The notes under the pieces were generated by a model. It saw only the letters and a program-made list of their open reading frames with translations, was not told the DNA's origin and made no database searches. 64,000 bases of DNA from Cyclobacterium marinum DSM 745 (GTDB lineage: Bacteria > Bacteroidota > Bacteroidia > Cytophagales > Cyclobacteriaceae): NCBI RefSeq assembly GCF_000222485.1, contig NC_015914.1:5438001-5502000 (forward strand), in the 5' to 3' direction. Both the position numbers and the translations under genes were made by a program. Positions 9,931-18,506 of the stretch are shown piece by piece (the stretch's first letter is position 1; each line of letters begins with the position of its first letter).

Positions 9931-10300
9931 GGTTATTTTATATAACTTAGTTTAGTAAAAAACTGGTTTGCCATATAAAAAATAATCCCAGGCAAATTTT
10001 AAATCTTTACTAATAGGAAAGTAAAAGAATTAATAGAACTGTTACTGGTTCAACGTTGTCTGGTGAGTTTGGCTTACTAAAGTGATTTCATCCTTGAAAA
10101 CAAAGGTTTTCCGTTCATTTCTTTTCCATTGATGAAAAGAAACGAACCAAAGAAAAATCTAGCCAAAACTAAACTTCCCCACACAAGGCCCAACGCCGCC
10201 TCGTAGTTTTGGCCCGGCCACCGCGCTCTTAGTTTAGCGAATACATTAAATTTCCATATCTGGTCTAGATTTAGCAAAGTGTACCTTATACACTATAAGT
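9931..10300. other. Spacer between repeat copies, no supportable gene
   Basis: Short open frames exist here but lie across low-complexity and repeat-like sequence (for example a self-complementary stretch near 10115-10150 built on CATTTCTTTTCC / GAAAAGAAACGAA). I see no convincing gene. Confidence 0.45.
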
Positions 10301-10541
10301 GATAGATAAATTTCCGCCTTGTAGATTTTTGGGGTTAAGAAATTTAAGCAGGGATTGGCAAGGGCACAGGCACTGTTTGACGAAGTTTTTGGTTTAGTAA
10401 ACATTAAATAAACAAGGCCAATATTAAAACCAAAAACTAAGGAGTTTGCCTGTGTGCGGGAGGCCTTAAATTTTAGCAAAAAAGATACTCAGCGGCGGGG
10501 TTTTTTGGTTACTTTTTTGACCTGCAGCAAAAAAGTAACAA
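10301..10541. repeat. ~240-bp dispersed repeat, copy 2
   Basis: This is a direct repeat of 9691-9930 with conserved ends and a divergent middle. The AGCGGCGGGG block and the CAAAAAAGTAA tail are shared. It is probably a non-autonomous or degenerate mobile repeat family. Confidence 0.8.
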
Positions 10542-10733
10542 ATGCAATAGTAAATATTTTGGCATAGATATAGGAAATTGAGATGCTGGGCTTATTATTA
10601 CAGTTTTTAGCAAAGGTAAAGGCATATTGAATATTTATCCGTTCATTTCTTTTCCCCTTACTTGCTACGCATCGGGACAGGCCCTGAATAAGACGGGGGT
10701 AAACAGGATGAAACCAGAAACACCTCTCATTCA

Positions 10734-10768
10734 TCGGATTTCGTAGATTTATTAATCGAACTCAGGTT
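10734..10768. repeat. Solo copy of the IS right-end sequence
   Basis: This 35-bp stretch closely matches 9656-9690, the right end of the IS982-type element (CGGATTTCGT, then AATCGAACTCAGGTT). No transposase is attached here. It is either a remnant of a second insertion or evidence that the end sequence is a separate repeat. Confidence 0.7.
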
Positions 10769-10986
10769 AATAGGGTTGCCACTACCGGATCTTTGAAGAC
10801 TCTTTCCCTCCCACTTAAACCATCTACCATCTTGATTTTAGCTGATTGGGTCAAATCAGAAGCTGCTTGCATTTTGGCACCTTTTTCTTCGGCGTACTTT
10901 AACCCCGAAATATGCAATAGACAATCTATTACGTGCTGAAATCGCTTCAAAATCAGCCACTTCGTTGGTGTTTTCAATTCCACCAT
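10762..10986 (-). CDS. Hypothetical protein fragment
   Basis: A 74-residue open frame with a plausible composition (VELKTPTKWLILKRF at the N-terminus). I do not recognise it. Its last codons and its TGA stop lie inside the solo IS-end sequence, so a longer gene may have been cut by an insertion. It may also be spurious. Confidence 0.25.
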   Translation of the reverse strand: MVELKTPTKWLILKRFQHVIDCLLHISGLKYAEEKGAKMQAASDLTQSAKIKMVDGLSGRERVFKDPVVATLLT

Positions 10987-11195
10987 AGCGGTGCTATGCT
11001 ATCCAAACAGCCTAATTTTCTTGCGATTGCAACACTTCCCGTAAACACGTGAAATCCTATTACATAATCCAGGTTTAAGAAGAGTTTGGGAGAATTAAGG
11101 ATATTTGGCAGTGTTTTAAGCTTTGCTTTTGGTTTTAGGCATAGGATAGATATTCCACCTGGGCAGCAGTTTTTTTTCGATACTATTTCAATAGT

Positions 11196-13499
11196 TTAAC
11201 CAACTACACTCTCCTTCAATAGAGATGTCACCAGCTCAACAGTCAACGGTTTCTTGTTCGCTTTTTCCCGGAGGGTATCAAAAGAGTATCTAAAGTCACA
11301 CCCTTCTTTATAGGCGCTGCATCCATAGGCTGTTTTCCCTCTTATTATGGTTCCTTTATTGCAAAGAGGGCATAAAATGACAAGAGGAGTTTTCTTAGAA
11401 GCCGCCGAGTTGGCTACTTTCTTTTCTACCAAAACGAGTTGAAATTTCTCATTGAAACGTATCAATCCTTCTTTATCTCCAGTCGCCGTTTTAAATCCCT
11501 TTAAATTAACCGTAGATCCTTTCTTAATTAACCTCAAATATTGATTCTCTGATATAGTTTTTCCTTCGAAAGAAAAAGGAAGTAAAAAGTCACATCCCTT
11601 ATTATAAGCGCTGCATCCGTAACTCGAATTTCCTTTTAGCAACGACCCATTCTTGCATTTTGGACAGGGCTGTCCCACAAGTGTTGTTGCTGATTTTTCT
11701 TTCTCAGGAAGCTTGTTTTCAGTGGTATGCGCTATTTTAGTATGACTTTGTTCCCGTAAAACATCATAGACCAAATTCGCCACCATTTTTTTCATGTTCA
11801 CCACAAAAGAACCCGCATGAAATTTCCCTTTTTCTATTTCTTTCAATTGCTTCTCCCACTGCCCTGTAAGTTCTGCAGAGGTCAGCAAGTTATTCTTAAT
11901 AATATCGATCAATTGCACTCCAGTTTCAGTGGGCAAAATTTGCTTCTTATTACGTTCAATGTATTGTCGTCTAAACAGTGTTTCAATGATATTTGCCCGA
12001 GTAGAAGGGCGACCTATGCCATTCTCTTTCATTAAGTCTCGCATCTCTTCATCGTCCACTTGTTTACCGGCAGTCTCCATGCCTCTTAGCAAAGTTGCTT
12101 CTGTATACTGTTTTGGAGCTTTGGTTTCTTTCTCTAGGAAAGAAGGTTCATGTGGCCCTTTTTCCCCTTTTTTAAAAAGCGGGAGCTCGTCTTTCTCCTT
12201 TTTTTCTTTGCCATCTGCAGTTTCAAAAACAACCCTCCAGCCTTTTTCTAAAATCACCTTTCCTCTTGCTTTAAACGGGACCGTACCTACTTTTCCTAAT
12301 ACGGTGGTATTGTCCACTGTACAGTCGTCATAAAACACTGCGATGAAACGCTTGGTAATGATATCATAGACTTTTAGCTGATTGTCGTGTAAACTAGCCT
12401 GCATGCCTGTAGGAATCATGGCATGGTGATCGGTTACTTTTTTGTCATTGAAAACCTTAGTAGACTTTTTTAATTTCTTCCCCAAAATGGGTTGAGTCAA
12501 CGACCTAAATTTCGTTAGCTTCTCTAATATTCCTGGTGCTTTGGGGTAAATATCGTTCGGTAGAAAAGTGGTGTCAACTCTTGGGTAGGTGATTAATTTT
12601 TGTTCGTATAGTTTCTGTGCGATTTTGAGCGTTTCATCGGCAGAAAGGCCAAACTTATTATTACAATGCACCTGTAATCCTGTTAAGTCAAAAAGCTTAG
12701 GTGCATATTCCCTTCCTTTTTTCTTAGCAACTGAGACGACTTCAAAGTCATTTTCTTTGACCTGGTTGGCAAAAGTCTCCCCGTCTTCTTTCTTTAAAAA
12801 TTTCCCTTCTTCACAGTTAAATACAGTCTCTCTATACAGGGTTTGTAGTTCCCAGTAGGGTTGTGGCTGGAAATTTTGAATTTCTTTAAACCGATTAACG
12901 ATCATGGCCAGTGTAGGCGTTTGAACTCTGCCAATTGACAGCACTTGTTTGTACCCACCATGTTTAACCGTATATAACCGGGTGGCATTCATTCCTAACA
13001 ACCAATCTCCGATTGCTCGGGAATAACCAGCATAATACAAATTATCGTATTTCGCCGAGGGTTGCAATTTGTCAAAGCCTTCTTTGATGGCCTCTGTGGT
13101 CAAAGATGAAATCCATAAGCGTTTGACTTCCCCTTTATACCCCGCTTGTTCAATTACCCATCGTTGAATCAACTCTCCTTCTTGGCCGGCATCACCACAG
13201 TTGATCACCAGTGTAGCTGTATCAAATAGCTTTTTTACAATGTCAAATTGCTTCTTGACTCCCGGATTATTAACAATTTTAGTTTTGAATTTTTCAGGAA
13301 GCATAGGAAGGTGACTGAGGTGCCAACCCTTCCAATGAGGTTCGTAATCGTTCGGCTCCAATAAGGTGCAAAAGTGCCCAAAAGTATAGGTAACGATATA
13401 TCCGTTGCCTTCATAGTACCCCTCATGCCTATGATTAGCTCCTAGAACAGCCGCTATTTCACGGGCGACACTTGGCTTTTCTGCAATACAAACTTTCAT
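11196..13499 (-). CDS. topB: Type IA DNA topoisomerase (TopB-like)
   Basis: The protein has 767 residues from the ATG at 13499; the frame opens three codons earlier at a TTG, but MKVCIAEKPSVA is the family N-terminus. A TOPRIM domain occupies about 1-155 with the acidic GDAGQEGEL motif. The active-site Tyr is in LITYPRVDTTF near residue 305. The C-terminus carries two zinc ribbons (CPKC/CSAYNKGC and CPLC/CSAYKEGC). TopB homologues travel with Bacteroidota conjugative and mobilisable elements and decatenate DNA. The mobilisation genes 3 kb away fit that setting. Confidence 0.95.
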   Translation of the reverse strand: MKVCIAEKPSVAREIAAVLGANHRHEGYYEGNGYIVTYTFGHFCTLLEPNDYEPHWKGWHLSHLPMLPEKFKTKIVNNPGVKKQFDIVKKLFDTATLVINCGDAGQEGELIQRWVIEQAGYKGEVKRLWISSLTTEAIKEGFDKLQPSAKYDNLYYAGYSRAIGDWLLGMNATRLYTVKHGGYKQVLSIGRVQTPTLAMIVNRFKEIQNFQPQPYWELQTLYRETVFNCEEGKFLKKEDGETFANQVKENDFEVVSVAKKKGREYAPKLFDLTGLQVHCNNKFGLSADETLKIAQKLYEQKLITYPRVDTTFLPNDIYPKAPGILEKLTKFRSLTQPILGKKLKKSTKVFNDKKVTDHHAMIPTGMQASLHDNQLKVYDIITKRFIAVFYDDCTVDNTTVLGKVGTVPFKARGKVILEKGWRVVFETADGKEKKEKDELPLFKKGEKGPHEPSFLEKETKAPKQYTEATLLRGMETAGKQVDDEEMRDLMKENGIGRPSTRANIIETLFRRQYIERNKKQILPTETGVQLIDIIKNNLLTSAELTGQWEKQLKEIEKGKFHAGSFVVNMKKMVANLVYDVLREQSHTKIAHTTENKLPEKEKSATTLVGQPCPKCKNGSLLKGNSSYGCSAYNKGCDFLLPFSFEGKTISENQYLRLIKKGSTVNLKGFKTATGDKEGLIRFNEKFQLVLVEKKVANSAASKKTPLVILCPLCNKGTIIRGKTAYGCSAYKEGCDFRYSFDTLREKANKKPLTVELVTSLLKESVVG

Positions 13500-13682
13500 C
13501 TGAAACAAAAATAGATAAAATAGCCTAAGCTCAACGGAGTGCAGGTGCTTTTAGGTTGTTCAATATGAAGTAACCCCTGTGGATCAACCTGATAAAAATT
13601 ACTTATCCGAAGTTTAGTTATTTCTGGATATCTGAAATTTGAAGGGATCCAAGGAAAGGAATATTTCTTTGGTTTTCTATCC

Positions 13683-13760
13683 CAGCGAGCTGCAATTGTA
13701 AATGGACGGATTCACCAATGATCCACGGTTATCAAACCTTCTAATCCAGCATAATTTCAT
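13683..13760 (-). pseudogene. Solo C-terminal remnant of a REP-associated transposase (RAYT)
   Basis: Minus-strand translation gives a short match to the RAYT C-terminus at 20698 (NYAGLEGLI, VDHW, RPFTIA), with a stop after the Trp. Only the gene end is present. A strong hairpin follows 35 bp away, as expected for RAYT/REP-type elements. Confidence 0.7.
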
Positions 13761-13794
13761 CTGGTTATAATTGTTTTCAAAAGGTCAGAACTTG

Positions 13795-13835
13795 CCCCGG
13801 TTTATCGAGGTGGAATCTCGCTACGATAATCGGGG
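13795..13835. repeat. REP-like palindrome
   Basis: An imperfect inverted repeat, CCCCGGTTTATCG and CGATAATCGGGG, separated by about 16 nt. It sits beside a RAYT remnant and was probably mobilised with it. It has no U-tract, so it is unlikely to be a terminator. Confidence 0.65.
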
Positions 13836-13890
13836 TCACGTCCTAAAAATAAAATCCCTGATTTCTCAGAGGCTTGCAACTTGTGTTTTA

Positions 13891-14232
13891 CTATACTTTT
13901 TCTTTTGTTACTCGCAAACGTATGGATTCTGCAACAAAGTTGTTTAAAGACATTTTAGCTTCTCTTGCTAATAAAGCTGCCTTTTGATGTAATGAAGCTG
14001 AAATACGAACATTAAAGCTCCCTTTATAGGGTTTCTCCGGTGTTTTACCTGCTTCTTTACAATCAGCTAAATAAACATTTATCGCTTCTTTAAAATCGTT
14101 TTCTAACTCTTGGCCTGTTAAGCCTTCATAAGAAATTAAACCTTGAATACCGAGTACCTTTCCATAAAGTAAATTATCATCATGGTTATACTCAATACTC
14201 CCTGTGTATCCTTTGTAATCTAAATACTTCAT
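13891..14232 (-). CDS. hicB: HicB-family antitoxin
   Basis: This 113-residue protein has the HicB partial RNase-H-like fold at the N-terminus (YTGSIEYNHDDNLLYGKVLGI), the FKEAINVYL segment, and a C-terminal ribbon-helix-helix (FNVRISASLHQKAALLAREAKMSLNNFV). It neutralises HicA and would repress its own operon. The hicA stop and the hicB start overlap by 4 nt. Confidence 0.95.
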   Translation of the reverse strand: MKYLDYKGYTGSIEYNHDDNLLYGKVLGIQGLISYEGLTGQELENDFKEAINVYLADCKEAGKTPEKPYKGSFNVRISASLHQKAALLAREAKMSLNNFVAESIRLRVTKEKV

Positions 14233-14471
14233 AAGTCTAAAACCTCCTTTACTTGTTTTAATTGGTACGCTTTCATTATGCCACTTGGGTGCGGTTTGTG
14301 CAACATAATCGGTACACCCGATTCGTTTTCAAACTTAACCCTTGAACCACTGGTTTTACCCTTTTTTATTTCCTCAAAACCATAGTAACCTAAAAGCTTT
14401 ACCATTTCATCGTAATGAAAATCTTTAGGTTGTGTAAGAAATCGTTCCAGTAGTTTTTCTTTCTTAGACAT
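14229..14471 (-). CDS. hicA: HicA-family mRNA interferase toxin
   Basis: This is an 80-residue double-stranded-RNA-binding-fold toxin. The family signature is visible in SGSRVKFEN and in the catalytic-His context MLHKPHPSG. It is encoded immediately upstream of hicB with a 4-nt overlap (toxin first, as usual for hicAB). The pair probably stabilises the neighbouring mobilisable element. Confidence 0.94.
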   Translation of the reverse strand: MSKKEKLLERFLTQPKDFHYDEMVKLLGYYGFEEIKKGKTSGSRVKFENESGVPIMLHKPHPSGIMKAYQLKQVKEVLDL

Positions 14472-14611
14472 AACTCAAAGTAACTGTATTTAGTTGCAAA
14501 TTCAAAGTATTTTTTTTTTAGAACGGGTAATATTTGTTTACATCTTCTTGTAAATCGTCTAAATCGTTGATTATATACCCTTCTGCATTGCTTAGCATTG
14601 CTTACGTAACA

Positions 14612-14795
14612 ATGACCGCCATAAATTGTCCCCCTAGGTGTAGTTTATGCCTTCGTGAAATGGGTGTAGGTTTGCAAAACACCCTTCTATTCTTTCCAAT
14701 TTGCAATTGGAATTGGACGTAATTACCAATGATCCACGGTTATCAAACCTTCTAGTCCAGAATAATTCCACATACTCAAACACATGTAATCATCT
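14612..14795 (-). pseudogene. RAYT 3' remnant with REP-like hairpin
   Basis: The segment matches the RAYT pseudogene end and its downstream repeat at 20626-20790. Minus-strand codons give YMCLSMWNYSGLEGLI, VDHW, then a TAA where the other copy has CAA. The downstream repeat contains the hairpin GGGTGT/ACACCC (14662-14684). It overlaps the last codons of the ParA-like gene, so this insertion defines that gene's present 3' end. Confidence 0.75.
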
Positions 14796-15432
14796 TGTGC
14801 CATGCCGGGTCTATGTATTCGTTATAAATGGATTCAAAAACAGGTTCGATTACCTCTATAATATTCGAAGGAATGTCATAGGTAGTGATCCGCTGGAAAT
14901 CTATTCTTTCAGTGATGCTGCTGGTGACTGCTCCGAAATTTTTCAGCGCGTCCTGAACTGATTTCATGGTTTCGTATTTCACACTGCTCCGCAGCCTATT
15001 GGGAATAAATATGATTTTAGCATTCGGATTAATTTTTTTGATTACAAAGGAAAACTCGATGGTAGAGGACACGGAGTATTCGTCATAACTGAAGGGACAT
15101 AGGATGAGGTCCGATTTTTGGAATACCGGAACAAGTTCGTCATCATCCATTTTACCCGCCAGGTCAATGATGCTGACCTGATTTTCATTTTTGTTGGCCT
15201 TTTTTTGTATGGCATTAAATTGAGACAATTCGGCGGCCTCTACGGGGTACAATGGCGTGTTTTCAATCACTTCTGCCGCCTGGGCCTTGTTGTAAAGCGA
15301 CCGTTGAAAGTCCATGTCATAGACCTTTACCGCTTTGTTTTTGGCCAGGGTTAGGTAGTTGGAAAATAGCACCGAAAGGGTACTTTTACCGACTCCTCCT
15401 TTTTGGTTTGCGAATAGGATTATCATATGCAT
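14776..15432 (-). CDS. ParA/MinD-like ATPase (TraA-type)
   Basis: This 218-residue protein has the deviant Walker A motif NQKGGVGKST (about residues 9-18), the second Asp-rich strand VYDMDFQRS and the Walker B-like VSIIDLAG. It resembles the ParA-like TraA/MobD proteins of Bacteroidota mobile elements, acting in partition or in regulation of transfer. Met3 (15426) is an alternative start. The last five residues and the stop lie in sequence homologous to a RAYT remnant, so the native C-terminus may be lost. The relaxase gene ends 6 bp upstream. Confidence 0.85.
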   Translation of the reverse strand: MHMIILFANQKGGVGKSTLSVLFSNYLTLAKNKAVKVYDMDFQRSLYNKAQAAEVIENTPLYPVEAAELSQFNAIQKKANKNENQVSIIDLAGKMDDDELVPVFQKSDLILCPFSYDEYSVSSTIEFSFVIKKINPNAKIIFIPNRLRSSVKYETMKSVQDALKNFGAVTSSITERIDFQRITTYDIPSNIIEVIEPVFESIYNEYIDPAWHKMITCV

Positions 15433-15438
15433 TGGTTT

Positions 15439-16941
15439 TTATCTGATGCTTCTCTTTTTGTTGTCTTTATCTTTGTTTCTTCTCCTGCTATGCATTGCCT
15501 CATCGTCCACATCCTGATGGATATCCAGGTTAAAAGTGGGAAGTGGGGACACTGTCTCCCTGTCAGGTTCGGCATATTCATTACCCGAAGCGTGGGGTAA
15601 GACGTTTTCGCTGTCCACTTGTATAGGTAATTGCAATCTTGAATCAGAACCTGATTCGAGATTAGCTGCTTGTCCTGTCCCATTTCGGAGAGGGACTTCC
15701 CAAAGTCTGGCAAATCTGTTGTATTCTTTATTTTGCAGAATGGCTTCCAGTCGAATAAAAAACCGCTCTTGAGTGTCCAGTAAAAACAAGTGCTTTTCGT
15801 TTACCAGTAGGTGTAATTTGTATTCTTCAAGACCCGTTTGGAGGTTGGGGTAATCTTCTAAAATAGATAGTAATTTCAACCGGTAAGCCCTATTTTCCGG
15901 AAAACGTTTGATTCGGAAAAGGGTATCTGAAGCACTTGTAATGCTTTTATAAGCTGAAATATCTGATGGAAAAAGGAAATTGATTACTTTGACTTTATCC
16001 CTGGTTTCTTCCTGATTCAGGTTTTTAAGTGGATAGATTTCACCTCCCTTAAAGATGATTTTCCTGCTATGGTCGATAATCGTATAGCCATAAGGTGACT
16101 TGCCATCCCTGCCATGAAACACCAGATCTATCCCAAATTTTTCTTTCAGGAAGTCGGCCATTTCTGACCTGTAACCCTTTGGTTTACCAAGGCGATTGCC
16201 TTTCAGCGGTTCAAATATTGGAACAGGGGTGCTGCAGTAAACCTTCCTGTACTTTTCAAACAAGACATAGAGCTGCTTTTTTCTTGCCTTGTCAATGGTA
16301 TAGGCATTGGTCTTATGCTTAATTTCCTTTAGGGAAAGTTCGCCTTGTAGCAGTCCATATTTATACAGGAGCAATTGGTCTTCTTTTTCCTGAAGGTTAT
16401 ATCCCCGAGTTTCCAGATATAGCTTGGCCTGATTGAGGGTGGAAAAGGAAAATGATTTTAACTGATCTAGGATCTTCCTGCATTCCTGCCCCGGATTCCT
16501 TTCCATGATCTCCAGCATACATTTTTGTGCCCTGATCCTTTCCATACTGTCGTTAATCTTTTTGCCGTCGTTGCCTATTCTGGAAGAGACAATATGGACA
16601 TGGTTGTTTTTTGTATCTCCATGGAATACGATCAGGTAAGGATTATTGCCATAGCCCATTTTTCCCAGCCACTTCTCGGCCATTTTGGTGAGTTCCTTCT
16701 TGTTGTATTCTCGTTCCTTGCAAGAAATCATGGCATGAAATTGTTTGTTTTGCACCCTGGTATTTCGATTAGAATGGACTTTTAGAAAAGTTTTCATTTC
16801 AGCAGGACTTACTTTTTGGGCCGATTGCAGGTAACCGAAATTTTTGAATTTCATCAGCTCACCTTTACCGGACTGCATTTTGTTGGTGTTGTAGGACACC
16901 CCTTTGAAAGTACTGGTAGAGGATAGGATTTTGACTGTCAT
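15439..16941 (-). CDS. Relaxase / mobilisation nuclease (MobB/TraI-like)
   Basis: This 500-residue relaxase has an N-terminal nuclease domain with FHAMISCK and the metal-binding His cluster NNHVHIVSSRIG (near residue 113). It would nick oriT and pilot the strand in transfer. The long C-terminal half is poorly conserved, and the last 60 residues are acidic then Lys/Arg-rich. Its start overlaps the MobC-like gene, and the ParA-like gene follows 6 bp downstream, giving a mobC-mobB-parA operon. Confidence 0.93.
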   Translation of the reverse strand: MTVKILSSTSTFKGVSYNTNKMQSGKGELMKFKNFGYLQSAQKVSPAEMKTFLKVHSNRNTRVQNKQFHAMISCKEREYNKKELTKMAEKWLGKMGYGNNPYLIVFHGDTKNNHVHIVSSRIGNDGKKINDSMERIRAQKCMLEIMERNPGQECRKILDQLKSFSFSTLNQAKLYLETRGYNLQEKEDQLLLYKYGLLQGELSLKEIKHKTNAYTIDKARKKQLYVLFEKYRKVYCSTPVPIFEPLKGNRLGKPKGYRSEMADFLKEKFGIDLVFHGRDGKSPYGYTIIDHSRKIIFKGGEIYPLKNLNQEETRDKVKVINFLFPSDISAYKSITSASDTLFRIKRFPENRAYRLKLLSILEDYPNLQTGLEEYKLHLLVNEKHLFLLDTQERFFIRLEAILQNKEYNRFARLWEVPLRNGTGQAANLESGSDSRLQLPIQVDSENVLPHASGNEYAEPDRETVSPLPTFNLDIHQDVDDEAMHSRRRNKDKDNKKRSIR

Positions 16942-17321
16942 CAGCTGATGGATTTATAGATTTTTCGGAAAGTCCTGTTCATGTCCTCCTGAAAGTCAAG
17001 GTGCCGGTTTAGAAGCGTATTAAATCTTACAAATACCTTAGGGTCCAGGTCACTTACCTTGGAATATTGATTGGCATGCCTGGCCAATTGATTGATATTG
17101 TTGTTTACCCGGCCCTGTTCGGCTGCAAGGTCAGACAGGGTATTAAGCAATTTATCTGTCTTGATAATGGATGCATCTCCCTGGATTTTCCGGATCAGGT
17201 TCCTGAGCGTATCGCTTCTGGAAATCCCTGCACTCCCAGCAAAATCATCCAGGAATTTTGCCTCCTGCGCTTTAAGCCTAAAGGTGATTTTGTGTGTTTT
17301 ATTTTCCTGGGTATCTTTCAT
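16941..17321 (-). CDS. MobC-like relaxosome accessory protein
   Basis: This 126-residue protein begins with a ribbon-helix-helix (HKITFRLKAQEAKFLDDFAGSAGISRSDTLR split over residues 10-40) and continues with the MobC-family segment GRVNNNINQLARHANQ. It binds oriT and recruits the relaxase encoded directly downstream, with a 1-nt overlap. It is the first gene of the mobilisation operon. Confidence 0.93.
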   Translation of the reverse strand: MKDTQENKTHKITFRLKAQEAKFLDDFAGSAGISRSDTLRNLIRKIQGDASIIKTDKLLNTLSDLAAEQGRVNNNINQLARHANQYSKVSDLDPKVFVRFNTLLNRHLDFQEDMNRTFRKIYKSIS

Positions 17322-17451
17322 ATTTTTCAGGTTATCTGGTTCTTGCTAATTACTGACAGACCCAAAGAGAAGGAAAAAATATAAGGAAGGAAATACGTAA
17401 AAAGGGCTATTTTACGCGGATACGTAGGTATGCGTATATAAGAGTGGAGGT
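17322..17451. other. Candidate origin of transfer (oriT)
   Basis: This short non-coding region directly upstream of mobC holds a perfect inverted repeat CGTAAAA (17396-17402) and TTTTACG (17410-17416) with a 7-nt loop, followed by the direct repeat-like TACGTAGGTATGCGTATA. Inverted repeats next to mobC/mobB are typical of oriT. The nick site cannot be assigned from sequence alone. Confidence 0.4.
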
Positions 17452-17790
17452 TTATGTAGGTATATGTACATTGACTGCTTGGTTCCTGTCAATTACCATG
17501 TTAGCTGCCAGGGTATTTAAACGCTCTCTTTCCAAAACTTCTTCCAGTTTCTTTAACCTACGGGCCATAATTTCTGGTGTATCAATTAGTGGATTTTGGT
17601 GCTTTTTAGGGGATTGGTCCATAATGGGTGATTTGGATTCTGGTCCAAATTTAGGGAGCCACTGGCTAACGGAAGCAGAAACCGCTAAATTAAATTTAAC
17701 AGCGGTGGTTCTCATGCTGTCATCAGAGTTCAGATAATGCCGAACAACCTTTTTTTTAAAATCGTCCGAATAGTGCTTTACTATTTTCAT
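17452..17790 (-). CDS. IS3-type transposase OrfA-like protein
   Basis: This 112-residue protein has a helix-turn-helix of the Tnp_1 class at the N-terminus (YSDDFKKKVVRHYLNSDDSMRTTAVKFN split over 7-35) and a Leu-rich coiled tail (LKKLEEVLERERLNTLAANMV). No OrfB is present downstream; MobC lies there instead. It is probably an orphan fragment of an IS3-like element. Confidence 0.7.
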   Translation of the reverse strand: MKIVKHYSDDFKKKVVRHYLNSDDSMRTTAVKFNLAVSASVSQWLPKFGPESKSPIMDQSPKKHQNPLIDTPEIMARRLKKLEEVLERERLNTLAANMVIDRNQAVNVHIPT

Positions 17791-17850
17791 GGTTTAAAAG
17801 TATCCGTCCGAGGAACCCAAGCTAGGAATTAGTGTAGGGAATGTTTATAG

Positions 17851-18066
17851 TCAGGCCTTAATTCTATATTCCTCCCAGTCCAAGGGAAGGAGCTGGTAGA
17901 GAACTTTTTGTTTGTGGGACTGGATCCTTTCAAAGACATCTTTCAGCCACTCAAACTCATTGACATTGTTATTCTTGCAGCTGGCCATGAAAGAATACAT
18001 GCCTGCAGCCATTTCTGCTGCCTTATGCGATCCTGAAAACAGGTAAGCTTTTCGTCCTGTCTTATG
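17851..18066 (-). pseudogene. IS66 transposase C-terminal fragment
   Basis: Minus-strand translation gives GRKAYLFSGSHKAAEMAAG, then SFMASCKNNNVNEFEWLKDV and the LLPLDW end, the conserved C-terminal part of IS66 TnpC. It ends in TGA at 17851. Everything upstream is missing; sequence at about 18066 switches to a second, oppositely oriented IS66 end. Confidence 0.8.
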
Positions 18067-18079
18067 TAAGGCTTTTCAT

Positions 18080-18247
18080 AACCTGGGGCGGAAAAACTAC
18101 CTGTTCACAATCTGCCAAAAGCACGGTGTAAATCCCCATGATCGGCTGCTCGAAGTGCATCGAAAACTCAACGACCTCAACTATGAAGGTAGATTCTCCG
18201 ACCTGCTGCCCCACAGGTGGAAACATCACCACGTGAACCCAAGCTAA
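18080..18247 (+). pseudogene. Second IS66 transposase C-terminal fragment, opposite strand
   Basis: Plus-strand translation begins NLGRKNYLF, then jumps to TICQKHGVNPHDRLLEVHRK and DLLPHRW. This is an IS66 TnpC C-terminus with an internal deletion after KNYLF, different from the fragment on the other strand. The two fragments meet head to head at about 18066-18080. Confidence 0.75.
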
Positions 18248-18506
18248 TTATTAATAGGAGGTTGGCCGTTTGCTTACGGTTTTTTCTCGATGCATACCCT
18301 CCAGGCACCGCAAAAATTCATCAACCAGCGGATCCGTGTCAAAAACAAACCACAAAACAACCCGGAGGAGGCTAATATCAACCTTTCCTCGGTGGTTACT
18401 TATTCGTTTTCCAAGAGAGTCAAGCTATCATTGGATAACTCTTGGCGAGTGGTGTCTGGGATCAAATTCTGGAGGCCGGCCAATCAAAGGTTTTTACTGT
18501 TATTTT

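Noticed and set aside
10077..10734. Several small minus-strand frames across the repeat region
   Set aside because: They lie in duplicated non-coding repeats and contain repeat-derived peptide strings.
13795..13835. Terminator for hicB or topB
   Set aside because: The hairpin has no U-tract on either side and resembles REP-type palindromes near RAYT ends.
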